Part shown: positions 5,751 through 9,418 of the stretch, in pieces | How the letters are laid out: each line of letters opens with the position of its first letter | Numbering within the stretch: the stretch's first letter is position 1 | Assembly: GCA_031271375.1 (NCBI GenBank) | Contig: JAISVU010000006.1 | Coordinates: forward strand, 1-9,418 | Reading direction: 5' to 3' | DNA length: 9,418 nt | Source: Clostridiales bacterium | GTDB taxonomy: Bacteria > Bacillota > Clostridia > Lachnospirales > WRAX01 | Notes under the pieces: generated by a model | Told to the model about the DNA's origin: nothing | Database searches by the model: none | Seen by the model: the letters and a program-made list of their open reading frames with translations, nothing else | Program-made: the position numbers and the translations under genes

Positions 5751-6452
5751 ATGTTTAATGTCAATTTTAATTTCTTGGGCAAAAAATCATTAACAACTGC
5801 CCTTTTTTATGTTATACTATTCCTCGGTGGCGTGGGCTTGGCTTTGGGGGCCTTCCCCTCCGCAGCGCACGCATCCATGCCGGTTAATAAAAAGGTAATA
5901 ACGATCGACGCGGGCCACGGGGAATGGGATCCGGGCAAGCAGAACCGTAACACTGACGAAAAAGATCTTAACCTGGCGGTGGCCGAAAAGCTCCAGGTTC
6001 TGCTGGAGACAGGCGGCGCGGTCGTGTTCGTGACCAGAGCGGACGACAAGGCCCTGTCCGATAAAAAGCGGAGCGACCTGAGCGCCAGGGCTTACCTTGC
6101 CAATGCCGCCGTTTCAGACATTTTTGTCAGCGTACATCATAACTCTTACGAAAGTCCTTCGGCTTACGGAGCCCAGGTCTTTTACTTTGATTCATCCGAA
6201 CGCAGCGCCATTCTGGGGCAGGCCATACAGAACCGTTTAAACGAGTTCCTCCCCGGCCAGCATAAGCGGGACGCAAAGGCCAACGACAAATATTATGTGC
6301 TCAAAAAAACCGCAATGCCCGCCGTAATTGTAGAATGCGGGTTCATGTCCAATCCGAGGGAGCTGGAGATGCTCAAGGACGAGAGCTATCAGGACATGCT
6401 GGCATGGGCTATATATATGGGCGTCTGCGATTATTTTATTTCAAAAGAATAG
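5751..6452 (+). CDS. cwlD: CwlD-like N-acetylmuramoyl-L-alanine amidase (Amidase_3), secreted
   Basis: The 233-residue protein starts with a signal sequence or N-terminal anchor (KK at 11-12, hydrophobic 14-36, possible signal peptidase site after AAHA near 41). The rest is one Amidase_3 domain, a zinc enzyme that cuts the amide bond between muramic acid and L-alanine. Zinc ligands and catalytic residues are all visible: H56 in DAGHG, E70 in NTDEKDLNL, H129 in SVHHN, and E195 in VECGFMSN. Length and single-domain layout match CwlD (237 residues in B. subtilis), which with PdaA makes muramic-delta-lactam in the spore cortex; other single-domain amidases cannot be excluded. GGGAGG lies 5 nt before the ATG. 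The gene ends in TAG, which overlaps the TAGGG ribosome binding site of the helicase gene. Confidence 0.85.
   Translation: MFNVNFNFLGKKSLTTALFYVILFLGGVGLALGAFPSAAHASMPVNKKVITIDAGHGEWDPGKQNRNTDEKDLNLAVAEKLQVLLETGGAVVFVTRADDKALSDKKRSDLSARAYLANAAVSDIFVSVHHNSYESPSAYGAQVFYFDSSERSAILGQAIQNRLNEFLPGQHKRDAKANDKYYVLKKTAMPAVIVECGFMSNPRELEMLKDESYQDMLAWAIYMGVCDYFISKE
5790..5818 (+). promoter_or_regulatory. Possible internal sigma-A promoter at the start of cwlD
   Basis: TTAACA (5790-5795) and TATACT (5813-5818) are 17 nt apart, each one base from consensus. They lie within the signal-sequence codons, so the AT-rich codons for Leu, Phe and Tyr could produce the match by chance. If used, the transcript would serve the helicase and genes beyond without an intact cwlD start. 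Confidence 0.3.
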
Positions 6453-6459
6453 GGATTTT

Positions 6460-7560
6460 ATGAATTTTAACGACCTGTTCGGGGTTGGCATCGGGCAGGC
6501 CTTGTTGAAGCAGGGGATAACCGAGCCTACGGACATTCAATTCCAAACCGCCCCGGATATAATCACGGGGATAGACCTCATAGCCCAGGCGCCTACAGGC
6601 ACGGGGAAGACCCTGGCTTACCTTGCCCCGCTGTATTATAAGCTGAATTCCGCCGAACGGGGCGTCCAGGTTATTGTATTAGCGCCGTCGTATGAGCTTG
6701 CGGCGCAGGTACATAAACAAGCGAAGCTGTTGTGGGGCAATATGGGCAAAACCGACGGCGCTCCGTGCCTGCTGATAGGCGGAACCGGGGTTGCGAGGCA
6801 GGTTGAGGCCCTTAAACTCAAGCCCAGACTCGTCACAGGAACGCCGGGCCGGGTGCTGGAGCTGATTAAGCTACGGAAATTAAAGCCGCATACGGTTAAG
6901 ACCCTCGTCTTGGACGAGGGCGACCGGTTGCTGCTGGGCGATTCTAAGGAAGCTATAAAGGAGATAATCAAGGCCCTGCCGAGGGACAGGCAGATTCTGG
7001 TATTTTCAGCCACAGTGACGGATAAGGCGGAGGCTGCCGCTAAGGAATACGCTCCGGATGCCGGAATAATGAGGATGGGTAATAAGCTGCCCGATAGCAT
7101 AACCCATAAGGCCGTTATATGCAAACGCAGGGAGAAGCTGATTACTCTGCGGAGCGTTATCCACAATGAACAGATAAAGCGGGCGCTGGTGTTCTTCGCC
7201 AACGGCGCCGAGGCGGAACACGCTGCGGAGCAGCTAAACTTTCATCATATCCCGGCGGCGGCGCTTTCGGCGCGGTCCAGCAGCCAGGAACGGAAAACGG
7301 CTCTGGCGCGTCTGCGGGACGGCGCCGTTAAGGTATTGACATCGACGGACGCGGCGGCCAGGGGTATGGATATCGAAGGCTTGGACTGCGTGATTAATGC
7401 CGACGCGCCTAAGGATACGGAAACCTATCTGCACCGGGCCGGAAGAACGGGGCGGATGTCCCAAAGGGGTACGGCAATAACCATTGCCACTGAGAACGAG
7501 GCGCGGCGGCTGGAGGATATCGCGAAAACCCTGGGGATAAAGATTAATATATCGGTATGA
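6460..7560 (+). CDS. Compact DEAD-box-type ATP-dependent RNA helicase with DEGD motif II
   Basis: The 366-residue protein is a bare two-RecA helicase core with no C-terminal RNA-binding extension. Motifs in order: Q motif with PTDIQ (Q27), motif I APTGTGKT (44-51), Ia as APSYELA (75-81; usually PTREL), GG (107-108), Ib TPGR (128-131), motif II DEGD (152-155; usually DEAD), III SAT (183-185), IV VFFANG (244-249), V STDAAARGMD (295-304) and VI HRAGRTGR (325-332). All ATPase-critical residues are kept, so an active ATPase is likely; a role in RNA or ribosome remodelling is inferred from the family. CshB (YqfR) lies near yqfC-yqfD in Bacillus, but orthology is not certain. The start has TAGGG 5 nt upstream, overlapping the cwlD stop; the gap to cwlD is 7 nt. 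It ends in TGA. Confidence 0.88.
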   Translation: MNFNDLFGVGIGQALLKQGITEPTDIQFQTAPDIITGIDLIAQAPTGTGKTLAYLAPLYYKLNSAERGVQVIVLAPSYELAAQVHKQAKLLWGNMGKTDGAPCLLIGGTGVARQVEALKLKPRLVTGTPGRVLELIKLRKLKPHTVKTLVLDEGDRLLLGDSKEAIKEIIKALPRDRQILVFSATVTDKAEAAAKEYAPDAGIMRMGNKLPDSITHKAVICKRREKLITLRSVIHNEQIKRALVFFANGAEAEHAAEQLNFHHIPAAALSARSSSQERKTALARLRDGAVKVLTSTDAAARGMDIEGLDCVINADAPKDTETYLHRAGRTGRMSQRGTAITIATENEARRLEDIAKTLGIKINISV

Positions 7561-7564
7561 TCGC

Positions 7565-7756
7565 ATGTTATTAATCCAATATGACGAACACGATAACATT
7601 TATGTGGCAAGTATTCCGGAACTGAGGGGCTGTATTGCACATGGCCGTACCCAGGATGAAGCTATAAAAGAAATAAACACAGCGTTGGAATTATGGCTGG
7701 AAACACTTCGTGAAGAAAATACGCACATCCCCAAACCGTCTGTTTACGTAAGCTGA
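7565..7756 (+). CDS. HicB-like (UPF0150) small protein, no HicA partner
   Basis: The 63-residue product matches the N-terminal HicB-like fold: a strand LLIQYDEHDNIYVASIPEL (2-20), the typical PELxGCxxxGxTxxEA signature as PELRGCIAHGRTQDEA (18-33), and a following helix IKEINTALELWLETLRE (34-50). It ends with IPKPSVYVS and lacks a DNA-binding C-terminal domain. Such proteins are antitoxins when beside hicA; here no HicA-like ORF is adjacent on either strand, so it is an orphan or works with a distant partner. The ATG is 4 nt after the helicase stop and has no clear Shine-Dalgarno, which suggests translational coupling. The first strand is a few residues shorter than in many relatives, and the frame is open upstream without another start. 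It ends in TGA. Confidence 0.75.
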   Translation: MLLIQYDEHDNIYVASIPELRGCIAHGRTQDEAIKEINTALELWLETLREENTHIPKPSVYVS

Positions 7757-7781
7757 ATATAACGAATGCGAGGAGCGCAAA

Positions 7782-8897
7782 ATGACAACCTTCAAAGAAA
7801 CCGCCGCAAAGCTGCGGGCAGAAAAGCGTAACTTCAAGGCCTTCGCGGGCCTTGACGGCTTTGTTGACGAGATCATCCACATTGTGGAAAAGCGCACCGG
7901 CCAGGATGCGGACGACTACATAAGGTATGAGAAGATTGAGGACTTCGGGAAGAAGGTAAAAGAAGCCGGCGGCCTTAGCGCCAATTTCGAGATGATTCCG
8001 ATACAGGTAAAGCTGGGCGGCAACGGCCCGATCTTTGCCAACGCCCTGTTAAACTTTGACATCGGCGTGACATACTGCGGGAGTATCGGATACCCAGACA
8101 TTCACCCGGTCTTCAAGCCTATGGCGAACCATCCCGGCTGCACCGCGATATCCAAGTGGGAGCCGGCCCACACGGACGCGCTGGAGTTCCAGGACGGCAA
8201 GCTCATCATGGGCAAGATGCGCGTGGTTTATGATATTACCTGGGAAAAGGTAAAGGACGCCGTAGGCGGCGTAGAAAAATTAGCGGAGCACATGAGCAAT
8301 TCCGATTTATTGGGTATGCTAAACTGGACGATGCTTCCGTTCATGGGCGACGTGTGGGACGGTATGCTAACGGAAGCCCTGCCGCTGTGTACATTCAAGG
8401 ACGGCATAAAGCCGCTGTTCTTCTTCGACATCGCCGACCCGGCTAAACGCACCGGCGACGACATCCGCCGCGCCCTGGAGCAGATGGGCGCTTTCAACAA
8501 ATATTTCCGGGTTGTATTGGGCCTAAACGAAAAGGAATCGTACCAAATCGCCGGCGCGCTGGGGATTGACGACCCGGAGCGGCTTGGCGCGCAGACCCTG
8601 TCGGAGGAGATGTTCAAGCGCCTATCGATAGACTGCCTGGTAATCCATCCAACGACCGAGGCTTACGCCATAACAAAAGAAGGCTTCGCCAGGGTCAAAG
8701 GCCCTTATTGCGAAAACCCCAAGCTCACCACCGGCGCGGGGGACAATTTCAACGCCGGGTTCTGCCTGGGCCTGCTCTGCGGCTTCGGCGCCGAAGAATC
8801 CCTTAGAACGGGCGTTTCGGCCTCCGGGTACTATGTGCGCCAGGCCGGAAGCCCGGCGACAAACCAGCTTGCAGATTTTATGGATACTATAGACTAA
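7782..8897 (+). CDS. PfkB-family carbohydrate kinase
   Basis: The 371-residue protein is a ribokinase/PfkB-fold sugar kinase, which transfers the gamma-phosphate of ATP to a sugar or nucleoside hydroxyl. Evidence: substrate-side GLDGFVDE (23-30), GGNGPIFANAL (79-89), the NxxE motif NEKE (249-252), and the C-terminal PfkB signature GAGDNFNAGF (318-327) with the catalytic base D321. The N-terminal ~15 residues and the region 120-210 do not resemble ribokinase or 1-phosphofructokinase closely, so the substrate cannot be named. GAGGAG lies 6 nt before the ATG, and the gap to the HicB-like gene is 25 nt. It ends in TAA, 24 nt before pyrG. Its neighbour pyrG suggests nucleotide or sugar metabolism but does not settle the substrate. 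Confidence 0.88.
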   Translation: MTTFKETAAKLRAEKRNFKAFAGLDGFVDEIIHIVEKRTGQDADDYIRYEKIEDFGKKVKEAGGLSANFEMIPIQVKLGGNGPIFANALLNFDIGVTYCGSIGYPDIHPVFKPMANHPGCTAISKWEPAHTDALEFQDGKLIMGKMRVVYDITWEKVKDAVGGVEKLAEHMSNSDLLGMLNWTMLPFMGDVWDGMLTEALPLCTFKDGIKPLFFFDIADPAKRTGDDIRRALEQMGAFNKYFRVVLGLNEKESYQIAGALGIDDPERLGAQTLSEEMFKRLSIDCLVIHPTTEAYAITKEGFARVKGPYCENPKLTTGAGDNFNAGFCLGLLCGFGAEESLRTGVSASGYYVRQAGSPATNQLADFMDTID

Positions 8898-8921
8898 CGG
8901 AAAAATACGGGGGATAAAGAA

Positions 8922-9418
8922 ATGTCAAAGGAACAAAAGAGGACTGATCGGAAGTACATTTTCGTAACAGGCGGCGTCGCGTCGGGCCTGGGCAAAGGCA
9001 CAATGGCTGCCTCTCTCGGGCGTTTGCTGAAAGCCAGGGGATACCGCGTAACGAACCAAAAGTTCGACCCCTATATAAACATCGATCCCGGCACGATGAC
9101 CCCATACCGGCACGGCGAGGTGTTCGTCACCGACGACGGCTCCGAGTGCGACCTGGACGTTGGCCATTACGAGCGTTTTGTCGACGAAAACCTTTCGGGA
9201 GAGTGCAACATCACCTGCGGCAGGATTTACCTCTCCGTCATCGAGCGCGAGCGCAACGGCGGCTACGACGGCAACGACGTTCAAGTAATCCCGCACATCA
9301 CCGACGAAATCAAGACCCGCATAGTCCGAAACGCCGAAGCGGCCGACGCCGACGTCGCCATCATCGAAATCGGCGGCACCGTCGGCGACATCGAAAGCCT
9401 GCCGTTCCTTGAAGCCAT
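8922..9418 (+). CDS. pyrG: CTP synthase, N-terminal synthetase part, gene runs off the right edge
   Basis: The 165 codons present cover the start of the amidoligase (synthetase) domain, which makes CTP from UTP, ATP and glutamine-derived ammonia. Clear signatures: KYIFVTGGVASGLGKG (11-26; K25 in the P-loop), QKFDPYINIDPGTMTPYRHGEVFVTDDG (46-73), CDLDVGHYERF (76-86, with Mg ligand D79), VQVIPHITDEIK (120-131), and IIEIGGTVGDIESLPFLEA (147-165, with E149). It differs from the common sequence at several otherwise constant places: GGVVSSLGKG becomes GGVASGLGKG, and ERRGDYLGATVQ becomes ERNGGYDGNDVQ (110-121). GGGGGAT lies 6 nt before the ATG. Codon choice is strongly GC-ending (GAC, ATC, GCC), richer than in the neighbouring small genes. 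The glutaminase domain is outside the window. Confidence 0.93.
   Translation, partial: MSKEQKRTDRKYIFVTGGVASGLGKGTMAASLGRLLKARGYRVTNQKFDPYINIDPGTMTPYRHGEVFVTDDGSECDLDVGHYERFVDENLSGECNITCGRIYLSVIERERNGGYDGNDVQVIPHITDEIKTRIVRNAEAADADVAIIEIGGTVGDIESLPFLEA

Noticed and set aside
6636..7202. 188-residue minus-strand ORF antisense to the helicase gene
   Set aside because: It is a shadow of the helicase coding strand, low in charged residues and Ser-rich, with no recognisable domain.
7565..7756. Complete HicAB toxin-antitoxin module
   Set aside because: No ORF with the HicA dsRNA-binding-like fold is adjacent; the flanking genes are a helicase and a PfkB kinase.
9146..9412. Plus-strand ORF rich in Arg inside pyrG
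   Set aside because: It is an out-of-frame reading of the GC-rich pyrG codons; the composition (Arg/His/Pro) is typical of such shadows.
1..9418. Genome-wide reassignment of UAG to an amino acid
   Set aside because: UAG ends yqfC, the zinc-ribbon gene and the cwlD-like gene at natural lengths; in yqfC it is followed at once by TAA.
1..9418. CRISPR array, tRNA, riboswitch, insertion sequence or prophage genes
   Set aside because: No spaced direct repeats, cloverleaf, conserved aptamer pattern, transposase or phage protein was seen on either strand.

Overview
The window looks like chromosomal DNA from an endospore-forming, Gram-positive anaerobe of the Clostridia type (Bacillota). The support is a yqfC-yqfD-phoH-yqfF block in the order known from Bacillus/Clostridium sporulation loci, a CwlD-like cortex amidase, purine-rich Shine-Dalgarno sites and fairly GC-rich coding. 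The genus cannot be named from the sequence alone. No rRNA, tRNA, CRISPR array, transposase or prophage gene is visible.

Left half (1-5022, minus strand). Read in the direction of transcription, from 5022 down to 1, the genes are: yqfC (YabP-family), yqfD (stage IV sporulation type), a short membrane protein with a zinc ribbon, a YfcE-type metallophosphoesterase, phoH (broken in frame by one UAG codon), a DUF2500-like membrane protein, and the first 392 codons of the 7TM-HD protein yqfF/pgpH, which runs off the left edge. The classical core is yqfC, yqfD, phoH and yqfF. The zinc-ribbon, phosphoesterase and DUF2500 genes are extra passengers. Two passenger-region oddities sit next to the phoH lesion: the phosphoesterase has a strong ribosome binding site but no ATG/GTG/TTG at the right distance, and an unexplained protein-like stretch precedes it.

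Middle (5023-5156). This is a 134-bp divergent promoter region. It holds a near-consensus sigma-A promoter for the rightward genes, a candidate sigma-E promoter for the leftward sporulation genes, and a short REP-like hairpin in the yqfC leader.

Right half (5157-9418, plus strand). The genes are: a COG2426-type small multidrug export membrane protein, a secreted CwlD-like N-acetylmuramoyl-L-alanine amidase, a compact DEAD-box-type RNA helicase with a DEGD motif II, a HicB-like small protein with no HicA, a PfkB-family sugar kinase, and the first 165 codons of CTP synthase (pyrG), which runs off the right edge. From the amidase onward the gaps are 4-24 nt, so these genes are probably cotranscribed.

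Most of the window is conserved chromosomal backbone. The points worth a second look are the in-frame amber codon in phoH, the missing canonical start of the phosphoesterase, and the unusual residues in the conserved ERRGDYLG loop of CTP synthase. I found no convincing new multi-gene system.
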